Under the pieces are notes generated by a model. It made no database searches, was not told the DNA's origin, and worked only from the letters and a program-made list of their open reading frames with translations. From Neomesorhizobium albiziae (GTDB lineage: Bacteria; Pseudomonadota; Alphaproteobacteria; Rhizobiales; Rhizobiaceae): a stretch of DNA of 64,000 bases. The position numbers and the translations under genes are program-made. The DNA lies in the NCBI RefSeq assembly GCF_900114255.1, contig NZ_FOSL01000006.1, forward strand, positions 62,001-126,000. Reading direction: 5' to 3'. Within the stretch, counting starts at the first letter, position 1; every line of letters begins with the position of its first letter. Of the stretch, positions 35,965 to 43,245 are shown piece by piece.

Positions 35965-36606
35965 ATGGGCCAGTTGAATGCCGGGATCGTCCCGGTCACC
36001 CCGTTCCAGCAGAACTGCACGATCCTGTTCGATACCGACGACAAGACAGGTGTCGTGGTGGATCCGGGCGGCGACGTCGAAAACATCCTGAAAGCGCTCG
36101 ACGACAACCAGATCGCGGTCAGCGCCATCTGGCTTACTCACGGCCATATCGACCATGCTGGCGGCGCGATGGATCTGAAAGACCGCCTGGGCATCGAGAT
36201 CGTCGGCCCTCATGAGGACGACCTTCCGCTGCTCGCCAACCTGGAAAACCAGGCCTTGCGCTTCGGCCTTACCGATCCGGTCCGAAATTGCGTGCCGGAC
36301 CGTTTCCTCAAGGAGGGCGACGTGGTCTCGTTCGGCAGCCATGCGTTCAGCGTGCTGCATTGTCCGGGCCATGCGCCCGGCCATGTCGTCTATTTCAACC
36401 CGGTAGCGAAGTTCGCGCATGTCGGCGACGTGCTGTTTCGCGGCTCGGTCGGCCGCACGGACCTGCCGGGCGGCAGCCACGAGACGCTGATCCGCTCGAT
36501 CAAGGAGAAGCTGTTGCCGCTCGGCGACGACATCGGCTTCATCTGTGGTCACGGTCCGGGCGGGCGTTTCGGCGAGGAGCGGCGAACCAACCCGTTCCTG
36601 ACCTGA
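35965..36606 (+). CDS. MBL-fold metallo-hydrolase (glyoxalase II-like)
   Basis: 213 residues. The zinc motif THGHIDH (58-64) supplies His59, His61, Asp63 and His64. A later HCPGHAPGHVV and a GDVLFRGSVGRTDLPGG segment are typical of small glyoxalase II-like hydrolases that act on thioesters. The ATG at 35965 starts right before the domain (MGQLNAGIVPV). The exact substrate is not determined. It is followed by a stem-loop terminator shared with the convergent BA14K gene. Confidence 0.88.
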   Translation: MGQLNAGIVPVTPFQQNCTILFDTDDKTGVVVDPGGDVENILKALDDNQIAVSAIWLTHGHIDHAGGAMDLKDRLGIEIVGPHEDDLPLLANLENQALRFGLTDPVRNCVPDRFLKEGDVVSFGSHAFSVLHCPGHAPGHVVYFNPVAKFAHVGDVLFRGSVGRTDLPGGSHETLIRSIKEKLLPLGDDIGFICGHGPGGRFGEERRTNPFLT

Positions 36607-36616
36607 CCGCAGCCAC

Positions 36617-36643
36617 AAAAAACCCCGCCGAAGCGGGGTTTTT
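36617..36643. terminator. Bidirectional terminator between MBL and BA14K genes
   Basis: AAAACCCCGC and GCGGGGTTTT pair across a CGAA loop, with A and T runs on the two sides, so it can work on both strands for the convergent genes. Confidence 0.88.
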
Positions 36644-36665
36644 CATTTTGGCATCGCCGGCTCGG

Positions 36666-37067
36666 CTAGCGGCAGAAACGCTCGCGGCCGTCATAACCAA
36701 CGAAGGTGCCGGTGTCCGGGTCAAAGCTCCGGTAGCGGCTGCTGCAATAGCGGTACCATTCGCGGCTCCACGGCTCAGCGTAACGGCGCACGTAGCGCGG
36801 CTCTTCATAGGTGCGCACATAATTGTAGCGGCGAACCGGAGCGGGTTCGTAATAGTCGTCGTAGTAGACCGGTTCGCGATAGCGCGGCTGAGCAAGCGCC
36901 CCGCCGATCAGGGCGCCGGCTGCAAGGCCGATAACGCCGGCCGCGACGGCATCGCCGTTGCTGCGGTGGCGGCGCCAATTGTCGCCAGCTTGCGCTGTGG
37001 GCATTGCGGCAAGCGTCGTGGCGCCAAGCGCGGCGGCAAGCACGGCGGTCTTCAGAAAGCGGTTCAT
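36666..37067 (-). CDS. BA14K family secreted protein
   Basis: 133 residues. A signal peptide ends near residue 27 (PTAQA/GDN). A short glycine-rich hydrophobic segment (VAAGVIGLAAGALIGGAL) follows, then a Tyr/Arg-rich region and the BA14K C-terminal signature WYRYCSSRYRSFDPDTGTFVG. BA14K proteins were first described as immunoreactive Brucella surface proteins with lectin-like activity. The ATG at 37067 follows GAAGGAGATAGAG, which fixes the start; upstream in-frame ATGs are not used. Confidence 0.92.
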   Translation of the reverse strand: MNRFLKTAVLAAALGATTLAAMPTAQAGDNWRRHRSNGDAVAAGVIGLAAGALIGGALAQPRYREPVYYDDYYEPAPVRRYNYVRTYEEPRYVRRYAEPWSREWYRYCSSRYRSFDPDTGTFVGYDGRERFCR

Positions 37068-37473
37068 CTCTATCTCCTTCGCGTTGCCTGATCGAGCGGT
37101 GAACAGGCCAACATTCGTTCGAAAATAGGCGGGCGTGTCTGAACGCAAGCTGAACGGCCGCCTTGCCGGTTGGTTCCGACCCTATGCCGGGAATTTGTGG
37201 CAAATCGGCGTCCGGGCAGACTTGCTCAGGATTTGGCGCGAACCGACCTGCTGCATGATTTCCCGGCCGGAAGAGATTCACCGGGCAAAAATCATGCGGC
37301 AAGCGGTACTGCCGCTGTTGTCTTTTGCGCGCCTGAGTGGATACCGCGTTGCGGCAACGCACGGATAAGTCGTGCTGGTTGATACAAAAACTAACTCCCC
37401 GCAACTGGACGTTCCGGGGCTGCTTGCGGTTTTCCGGGGTCGGCCGACCCCGGAATTCAGGTCGCCGGTCGGC
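37068..37473. other. Intergenic region between BA14K and cold-shock gene 1
   Basis: 406 bp without a convincing gene. Its left part should hold the BA14K promoter. Its right part holds a long perfect palindrome just beyond the cold-shock gene stop (separate entry). I see nothing else recognisable. Confidence 0.45.
37432..37455 (-). terminator. 24-bp perfect palindrome downstream of cold-shock gene 1
   Basis: Arms TTCCGGGGTCGG and CCGACCCCGGAA are perfectly complementary, 19 bp beyond the gene's stop. A second palindrome (CGGTCGGCT-C-AGCCGACCG, 37466-37484) spans the stop codon. There is no T-run on the minus strand, so the pair is terminator-like or mRNA-stabilising rather than a classical terminator. 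Confidence 0.5.
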
Positions 37474-37686
37474 TCAGCCGACCGAGAGATTGACCGCTTT
37501 CGGACCCTTGCCGCGCTTGTCCGGCTCGGTATCGAATGTCACTTTCTGTCCATCCTCAAGACCGGGTAGGCCCGAGGCCTGCACAGCCGAGATGTGGACG
37601 AAGACATCCTTCTGCCCGTCATCCGGCGTAATGAAGCCGAAGCCTTTGGCGTGATTGAAGAATTTGACAGTGCCGGTCTGCGGCAT
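37474..37686 (-). CDS. Cold-shock protein CspA family (copy 1)
   Basis: 70 residues, one cold-shock domain. RNP-1 KGFGFI and RNP-2 VFVHIS are present ([19 protein letters not shown]). It is a single-stranded nucleic-acid-binding chaperone. The ATG at 37686 follows AAGGAG; the frame is open further but not coding. About 170 nt upstream of the start lies a 39-nt element shared with cold-shock gene 2 (37856-37894), suggesting a long, conserved 5' leader. Confidence 0.95.
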   Translation of the reverse strand: MPQTGTVKFFNHAKGFGFITPDDGQKDVFVHISAVQASGLPGLEDGQKVTFDTEPDKRGKGPKAVNLSVG

Positions 37687-38015
37687 TGGGAAACTCCTTA
37701 TTTCTCCCATTGGTATTCACGTGCGGGGTCGGACCCAACACGATGTCGGTCGTTCACTGGAGGAGAAGAAACAGTTTCCCCGCGCCGGAGCTAACATCGC
37801 AGCCCTCTCTTCGCGAGTTACCCAGGCGGCCTTTGGCCGTCATGGGCGCATGCCATTCCAGTCTCCGGGCCGGCAAATGCCCGAACGCCAATTTTCTCCT
37901 TTATTTTAGCGTCTGGCACAAGAAAAAGTTTTGCCGAGACTATTGCTTCATGTCGATTGGTGAAGATGCAGCGCCGGCCAGCAGGAGCAGCCGCCGATGC
38001 GCCGCCGTTCCAGTC
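37687..38015. other. Leader and promoter region of cold-shock gene 1
   Basis: 329 bp without a gene. It holds the long leader of cold-shock gene 1 (minus strand), including the shared 39-nt element at 37856-37894, with an AT-rich stretch just upstream that could be the -10 region. Confidence 0.5.
37856..37894 (-). promoter_or_regulatory. Conserved cold-shock leader element, copy 1
   Basis: 39 bp matching 38971-39009 at all but a handful of positions (core TTCCAGTCTCCGGG on the plus strand). It starts 170 bp from the gene 1 start codon. On the transcript strand it can form a small hairpin (CGGGC/GCCCG). Confidence 0.7.
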
Positions 38016-38432
38016 TCAATATTCGCAGTAACGCACCGGTCCGATCTGAATGCAGTTGGCAGGGCGCGGCCGGCCAGGGTTGAACTGGCTGTATACTCTG
38101 ACGCGGCAATTGGGGCCGACATGCCGGTGCGTGACCCGGCCGTATCCCGGCACGAAATGGCGGCGCACATCGCGGTGGCAATCGCGCACCCCGACGCCGG
38201 CCCCTGGAGGCGGAACCTGCACAGGGCGGCAGTTCGGCCGGTGGTAGTGCCAGGCAGGGCGCCCGAATTCAGGCACGTAGTGCCGTTCCACGTCGCGGTG
38301 GCATCCCCGCACCTGGACGACGAGGTTTGCGTCGTAGGCTGGTGAGGGGTTGAGCGGCGCCGCGATTGCCGGTGCGGTTGTGGCCAGGCCAGCGGCAATG
38401 CACAGAACGTTGAACGCACGCAGCATCTTCAT
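38016..38432 (-). CDS. Secreted protein with two CHRDV repeats
   Basis: 138 residues. A signal peptide ends near residue 25 (APAIAAPLN). The mature part has two copies of a roughly 35-residue unit, CHRDVxRHxVPxxGRxxxHxHxxNCR, rich in His, Arg and Cys. The C-terminus ends NCIQIGPVRYCEY. Function unknown; two Cys per repeat suggest disulphide bonds, and the His residues may bind metal. The ATG at 38432 begins a typical signal peptide (MKMLRAFNVLCIAAG). It lies between the two cold-shock genes on the same strand, 83 bp after cold-shock gene 2's terminator. Confidence 0.72.
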   Translation of the reverse strand: MKMLRAFNVLCIAAGLATTAPAIAAPLNPSPAYDANLVVQVRGCHRDVERHYVPEFGRPAWHYHRPNCRPVQVPPPGAGVGVRDCHRDVRRHFVPGYGRVTHRHVGPNCRVRVYSQFNPGRPRPANCIQIGPVRYCEY

Positions 38433-38509
38433 CGTACATGTCCGATGTTTCAACTCTGCCGCGAAACCTTGGCAGCACGAGAGGACGAGTTCAATACGGC
38501 AAAGGTACA

Positions 38510-38547
38510 AAAGAAAAGGCACGGATGGAGATGCCAGCCGTGCCTTT
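38510..38547 (-). terminator. Rho-independent terminator of cold-shock gene 2
   Basis: On the minus strand AAAGGCACGG and CCGTGCCTTT form a 10-bp stem around a 13-nt loop, followed by TTCTTTT. It lies about 42 bp beyond the stop. Confidence 0.9.
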
Positions 38548-38589
38548 CCATTCGATGCAACCGCTCCGGAAGGAGCGAAGGGCTCTGCC

Positions 38590-38802
38590 TCAGCCGGCGC
38601 GCAGGTTGACCGCCTTCGGGCCTTTGCCCATGCGGTCGGGCTCGACGTCGAAGGTGACCTTCTGGCCGTCGACGAGGGTGCGCAGGCCGGAGGCCTCGAT
38701 CGCGGAGATGTGGACGAACACATCCTTGGCGCCGCCATCGGGCGTGATGAAGCCGAAGCCTTTGGTTGCGTTGAAGAACTTTACGGTACCGGTCTGGGCC
38801 AT
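38590..38802 (-). CDS. Cold-shock protein CspA family (copy 2)
   Basis: 70 residues, one cold-shock domain ([19 protein letters not shown], then VFVHIS), highly similar to copy 1 about 1 kb away. The ATG at 38802 follows GGAG. The 39-nt leader element at 38971-39009 begins 169 bp upstream of the start codon, the same spacing as in copy 1. It is followed by a classical terminator, unlike copy 1. Confidence 0.95.
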   Translation of the reverse strand: MAQTGTVKFFNATKGFGFITPDGGAKDVFVHISAIEASGLRTLVDGQKVTFDVEPDRMGKGPKAVNLRAG

Positions 38803-39158
38803 TGGGAGAACTCCTTCACCCGTTTTCGATTTTCCGGCCCTCTCCGCCCGAAGCGCGAAGGAAAGTCCGGCAGTTTTCTTGGCGGCCATGCATTCGCGCA
38901 TGATTTGGAACCCCGCGCCAAAGCAGGGCCGTCAGATATTCACAGTGTCGGGGAAAGGGTCGCTCAAACGTTCCAGTCTCCGGGTCAGCAAATGCCCGAA
39001 CGCGAAATTTATGACACGGAAAAGTTACCGCTGCAAGATCATCCGTAAATTCAGAGGCTTGTCGCCGACTAACAAAGCGCTGCGACACTCTGCTCATCTT
39101 TATTTTTCCTCCGATTCAACGCAGATTGCGTCGTTCGACAACCTCCCGGAAACCCGTC
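38803..39158. other. Leader of cold-shock gene 2 and promoter region to SemiSWEET
   Basis: 356 bp without a gene. It holds the long leader of cold-shock gene 2 on the minus strand, with the shared 39-nt element at 38971-39009 and an AT-rich upstream stretch (TTGCAG about 17 bp before a CATAAAT box). The SemiSWEET promoter must also lie here. Confidence 0.5.
38971..39009 (-). promoter_or_regulatory. Conserved cold-shock leader element, copy 2
   Basis: 39 bp nearly identical to 37856-37894, starting 169 bp from the cold-shock gene 2 start codon. Sequence next to it is not conserved, so selection on the element is likely. Confidence 0.7.
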
Positions 39159-39416
39159 TTGCCCTTCTCCATAGAAATGGTTGGCGCGCTTGCTGCCGCC
39201 GTCACCACGCTGTGCTGGCTGCCGCAGATCGCCAAGATGATCCGCGAACGGCAGACGCAGGGCGTCTCGCTCGTCGCCAACCTGGTGCTGTCCACCGGTC
39301 TCGTCCTGTGGATGGTCTATGGCGTGCTCATCGGCTCGTGGCCGGTCATTGTCGCGAACGCCGTCACGCTGGCGCTTATCCTCGCCATCGTCGGGCTGAA
39401 ACTTCGCTACGGCTGA
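39159..39416 (+). CDS. SemiSWEET sugar transporter
   Basis: About 85 residues with three transmembrane helices and the PQ-loop motif LPQIAKMIRERQTQGVSL. Bacterial SemiSWEETs form dimers and carry sugars. The start is uncertain: a TTG at 39159 has a GGAAAC Shine-Dalgarno-like sequence and gives the usual length; the ATG at 39177 has none. Confidence 0.82.
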   Translation: MPFSIEMVGALAAAVTTLCWLPQIAKMIRERQTQGVSLVANLVLSTGLVLWMVYGVLIGSWPVIVANAVTLALILAIVGLKLRYG

Positions 39417-39431
39417 GCCGCTGGCCGGCGA

Positions 39432-40502
39432 TCAGGTTCCGGCGACGGTCGGCCTGCGGAAGCCCAACACCCGGGAAAGCCGGTCGGCCACCTTGTCTTT
39501 GAGCGTTCCGTTCAGGTGGCCGATGCCGACCAGCCTTTCGCGATGGCGCTCGCGCAGCCGCATGAACGGCACCATTTCGTAGGCGGCGACGCGGCCCATG
39601 CTCGGCCTGTCGGCGCTGATGTCGGCCACCAGCATGGCGCCGATGCGGCCGGGCCACGGCTGGCGGGCGAAGGCGGTGCCGAGGAAATCCCCCAGCCCGT
39701 AGGCGACGACGGTGTCGCCGATGCGCTCCAGCGGCTGCACGACATGCGCATGGTGTCCGGCGATCAACCCGATGCCTTGCGCCGCCAGCCGGTGCGCCAG
39801 TGCGCGGGTGCCTGTGCGGGGAAAATGGCAGAACTCCCAGTCCCAATGCGGCACCGCGCACAAAAGGTCCGCCTGCACCGAGCAGACGGAGCGCCAGTCG
39901 TCCCTGGCCAGTTTTTTCGTCATCACCACGCGGCGGGCAAATTTCCGTACATCGGCGTTGCGCCAGTCGGTGAAGGCAACCAGGCCGATGGTCACCCCCT
40001 CGACGGCAAGCGTCGTCACTGGCGTATGGTCGGTGGTGCCGATGGTGCGGATGCCGAGCGAGCGCAGCGTGGCGCGTGTCTCGGCGAAACCGTCGGTGCC
40101 CTGGTCCAGTACATGGTTGTTGGCGAGCGACAGCACCAGCCGGTCGGCATCCACGTCCATCGCGGCGAGCAGGCCGAGCAGGAAGCCAGCATCCATGGCG
40201 TGATGGGTGCCGAGCCGTGTCCGCAGCGGCGTCCGCCGCCTGCCCACCACCGGGCTTTCGCAATTGCCGACCACCAGGTCGGCGGAAGCAATGACTGCGG
40301 CGAGATTCTCGTCGATCTCGGGCGCCCGCCGGTTGGCCACTGCCGAAATGTCGCCGAGGAAAACCAGCCGCACGGTTTTTTGCGGCGGCTGCGCCATCAG
40401 CCGGCCGGCAGGTGCTGCGAAGCCCGTGATGTCGCCGCCCAGCGATGGCCGCAGGAAGCGGGGCAGCCACGACAGCCGATAAGGCAAGGGAAAATTGGAC
40501 AC
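39432..40502 (-). CDS. CapA-family (PGA_cap) metallophosphatase-like protein
   Basis: 356 residues starting with GTG at 40502. PGA_cap domain motifs are visible: LVFLGDIS near the start, LVVGNCESPV, LSLANNHVLDQG and GHHAHVVQP, with conserved Asp/Asn/His residues of the metallophosphoesterase-like fold. Family members act in poly-gamma-glutamate capsule synthesis, but many bacteria carry CapA-like proteins without a capsule, and capBC genes are absent here. An open frame extends 93 codons upstream, but it runs through a family 2 repeat (40532-40615) and is not coding. Confidence 0.8.
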   Translation of the reverse strand: MSNFPLPYRLSWLPRFLRPSLGGDITGFAAPAGRLMAQPPQKTVRLVFLGDISAVANRRAPEIDENLAAVIASADLVVGNCESPVVGRRRTPLRTRLGTHHAMDAGFLLGLLAAMDVDADRLVLSLANNHVLDQGTDGFAETRATLRSLGIRTIGTTDHTPVTTLAVEGVTIGLVAFTDWRNADVRKFARRVVMTKKLARDDWRSVCSVQADLLCAVPHWDWEFCHFPRTGTRALAHRLAAQGIGLIAGHHAHVVQPLERIGDTVVAYGLGDFLGTAFARQPWPGRIGAMLVADISADRPSMGRVAAYEMVPFMRLRERHRERLVGIGHLNGTLKDKVADRLSRVLGFRRPTVAGT

Positions 40503-40818
40503 CGAGGCAATCCGTTTTTGCAGACGGCAAACTAGAGCATTTTGCAGCCAGGTGGAAACACCTGGCGTCGCCCAAATGCGGCTAACAACAGATAAACTGA
40601 ATGCCGGTTCAATTTGAATGCGTTTCGCGCTCGTTGTTTTTTTACGTTGCTGCAAGATTGATTTCTCAGGCTTCCGGCGGACTGCGGGCAGGGGAGCACG
40701 CGGGAGGACGGCGGCCGCCTGCACGGCTTTGCATTGCGGTTGCCACAAAAACGCTTCAAAACCATCGCGGGAGTGCGGCATCGCGAAACGCTTGTTTTCG
40801 CGGCAATTTCGAGCGGAG
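40503..40818. other. Divergent region between CapA-like and EF-hand-type genes
   Basis: 316 bp without a gene, largely occupied by the family 2 repeat at 40532-40615. A Shine-Dalgarno (GAGCGGAG) precedes the ATG at 40819. No promoter was assigned. Confidence 0.45.
40532..40615 (+). repeat. Dispersed repeat, family 2, copy A
   Basis: Starts CTAGAGCATTTTGCAG and contains the perfect hairpin CCAGGTG-GAAA-CACCTGG (40548-40565). The second half is diverged. It matches 61713-61816 (copy B), in which the same hairpin has different but again fully paired arms. Confidence 0.85.
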
Positions 40819-42081
40819 ATGCGCGTGAAACGGTTTTATTTCTGGCTGCTGCCGCTAATTGCCTTCATTCTGGCAGGCACGCCGGCGCGAGCCGACACCG
40901 CGACCGCCACGCAAGCGCTGTTCAGCGCGAAGTCGGTGGCAGACCGCGATTCTGCGATCGAGGAACTGGAGAATGCCGACCCGCAGGATCCGCTGGTGCC
41001 TTACGCACTTGGCGCCGCGGGGTTTTTCCGCTCGCTCGAGAACCTGGCGACGGCGCTCAACCGCCATGGTTTCGAGAGCCCGCAATCCTTCATGCTGCCG
41101 CTGCTGCGGCTGCCGGTGCCGCCCCGCGCCGAACCCGAACCGCTGACCTACGAGGGCTTCCGCGCTATTCTCGTCGAGTTTCGTGACGGCATGGAGGCTG
41201 CCGCCGCCCAGCTCGACACGGTGCCGGCCGGCGCCGACATCGGCGTCGTTGCGGACCTCACCAAACTCGGCATCGACCTTGACGGCGATGCCGCCATCGC
41301 ACCGACCGAAAGTTTCGCGGCCATCATGGCGGCGATGAGCGGCCGCGGCGCCGATCCGTCGACGCCTGCCCCCGATCTCGTGTTCCGCTTCGACCGCGCC
41401 GATGGCTACTGGCTGCAGGGTTATGCAAATTTCCTCGTCGCCCAGGCAGATTTCTGGCTGGCGCACGATTTCCAGAATGCCTTCGACGGCAGCTTCCACA
41501 TGTTCTTCCCACGCTCCGGCCTGCCGCTCCAGCAGGCGCTGGTGCCGACGCCGGAAGACGCGCAGTCGAGCATATTCATGTCGGAGTGGCGGCTGGCCGA
41601 CTTCGTCTCCTTTATCCACCTGGTCAATTGGCCGGTCGTCGAACCGGAGCGCCGGCAGGCGGCGCGGCTGAAACTGCTTGAAATGATCCGCCTCTCCCGC
41701 GAGGACTGGAAGGCCATCCGCGCCGAGACAGACAACGACCGCGAATGGCTGCCCGGCCCGCAGCAGAAGGGCGTCAATCCCTTGACCGGGCTGGAAGTCG
41801 GCGAGGAACAGGTCGCTGCCTGGCTCGACGCGCTGCAGATGGCGGAGGACCTGCTGGAGGGGAGGGTGCTGTTGCCGCATTTCCGCATCCCGACCAAGGG
41901 AATCAACATGAAGGCCTTCTTCGACGCGCCACAGACCTTCGACCTAGTGCTGGCGATCACTGGGCCGGGCATGGTGCCCTATCTCGAAAACGGCACGCTG
42001 ATCACCGCCGAGGATTTTTCCCGCATCCGCCAGCAGTTCGGCGGCGCCGGCTTCCTGTCCTTCGCCTTGTGGTTCAACTAA
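40819..42081 (+). CDS. Secreted protein of unknown function with a single EF-hand-like loop
   Basis: 420 residues. A signal peptide (hydrophobic LLPLIAFILAGTPARA) ends near residue 25. Residues 153-164 read DLDGDAAIAPTE, matching an EF-hand calcium loop with acids at positions 1, 3, 5 and 12 and Ile at 8. The rest is alpha/beta-like without a family I recognise. GAGCGGAG precedes the ATG at 40819; the frame opens earlier at 40618, but the signal peptide fixes the start. It is transcribed away from the CapA-like gene. Confidence 0.75.
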   Translation: MRVKRFYFWLLPLIAFILAGTPARADTATATQALFSAKSVADRDSAIEELENADPQDPLVPYALGAAGFFRSLENLATALNRHGFESPQSFMLPLLRLPVPPRAEPEPLTYEGFRAILVEFRDGMEAAAAQLDTVPAGADIGVVADLTKLGIDLDGDAAIAPTESFAAIMAAMSGRGADPSTPAPDLVFRFDRADGYWLQGYANFLVAQADFWLAHDFQNAFDGSFHMFFPRSGLPLQQALVPTPEDAQSSIFMSEWRLADFVSFIHLVNWPVVEPERRQAARLKLLEMIRLSREDWKAIRAETDNDREWLPGPQQKGVNPLTGLEVGEEQVAAWLDALQMAEDLLEGRVLLPHFRIPTKGINMKAFFDAPQTFDLVLAITGPGMVPYLENGTLITAEDFSRIRQQFGGAGFLSFALWFN

Positions 42082-42105
42082 CCTGACGCGGATGTGTCAA
42101 AGCCC

Positions 42106-43245
42106 TCACGCCACATGAAACTGGATTGATCTGCGCTCCGCCTCATAGGTCAAATCGCTGCCTGGCCGAAGCGGCCTGTCAAACGCCGCCATCACGCTGT
42201 TGCCGCAAGGATCTTCGAGACCTGAGGCGACGCGAACGTGATACGAGCCTGCATTCCATGGCAAAGCCGGTGCGAAGCTCCATCGCTCTTCGCACTGATC
42301 GACAACGATCCGTCCAGCGACCGGCTGCCCGTCTGCCGATATAACGGTGATCGCTTGCAAAAGCAGCGCGGCATCCAATGGTTCTGGAAACATCAGCACC
42401 AAAGGGTTGCGGCTTCCGGCTGCGGGAGGCGCGATCCGCCACTGCTCAACGGCGACATGTTCGCGCACGGCTTCGGTGACACGGAAGCGTTTGTGAAAAG
42501 CCTTGGGCAGGTGGTTGCCGGATAAATCCACCATCCCCGAACCCACAACCAGCATATACTCCTGGCCGACCTCCAGAGGCGGGCCCAGTTCGCGGTTGGG
42601 GCCGACGCCGCGTTTAAGCCTGCCGGGATCGAGCAGTATCGTCAGTTGCCGCATGCTCGCGTCCCAGAGTTCGACGGGCGCACGATAAAGCACGTCGGCG
42701 GCCGGCCTCCCATCGGGGCCGAGGAGCAAAATCTCGGCTTCGGTCCGACCGCGCTGCATCGGATTGGAGAAGCGCACATAAAATCGGAGCAGATTCTCCG
42801 GCAAATGGTCGCTTGAGGGGAAGACGTGCGTCACCTCCGGGGGCAACGTGTCCGGTTCGCCAGGGAGCGAAAATTCGAGGGTCAGAATTTCCGAGAGTTC
42901 ACGACGACCGAACGGCCGAGGATCGAAGCTTGCTTTGTAGGTCACCCTGCGTTCGAACGGAAAGTAGGGAATGAACCGGAGGCCATCCCCCAAAATCTCA
43001 TATCGACCAAATACGTCCGGGAGATTGTCACCGGCCGTGGCTTCTGTTTGTGCGACCTTGACACGCAGGATTGAAGCCAGTTTGCCGCCCGCTTGCACCC
43101 ATTGGCGAAGTGAGGTTGCAAAGTCCGGATCGAAATTGCTGGCGCGAACGCTGCCTGCCTGTCGAATTGCATCGAAATCAAGCATCAGCGACGGTTGATC
43201 AGTTTCCGATGCCTTTGCGACAGCGGACACAAATCCGGTCGCCAT
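42106..43245 (-). CDS. Protein of unknown function, Ig-like/SbsA-type C-terminal part
   Basis: 379 residues. The C-terminal half contains beta-rich segments with PPEVTHVFPSSDHLPENLLRFYVRFSNPM and a later PLVLMFPEPLDAALLLQAITV block, which look like bacterial Ig-like (SbsA/Big_5-type) domains. The N-terminal part (residues 1-130) is not recognised. A short N-terminal hydrophobic stretch may be an export signal. The ATG at 43245 overlaps the stop of the upstream gene (TGATG), so the pair is coupled. Function unknown. Confidence 0.68.
   Translation of the reverse strand: MATGFVSAVAKASETDQPSLMLDFDAIRQAGSVRASNFDPDFATSLRQWVQAGGKLASILRVKVAQTEATAGDNLPDVFGRYEILGDGLRFIPYFPFERRVTYKASFDPRPFGRRELSEILTLEFSLPGEPDTLPPEVTHVFPSSDHLPENLLRFYVRFSNPMQRGRTEAEILLLGPDGRPAADVLYRAPVELWDASMRQLTILLDPGRLKRGVGPNRELGPPLEVGQEYMLVVGSGMVDLSGNHLPKAFHKRFRVTEAVREHVAVEQWRIAPPAAGSRNPLVLMFPEPLDAALLLQAITVISADGQPVAGRIVVDQCEERWSFAPALPWNAGSYHVRVASGLEDPCGNSVMAAFDRPLRPGSDLTYEAERRSIQFHVA

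Noticed and set aside
40503-40781. N-terminal extension of the CapA-like protein
   Set aside because: The extension would translate through the family 2 repeat; the GTG at 40502 begins just before conserved sequence.
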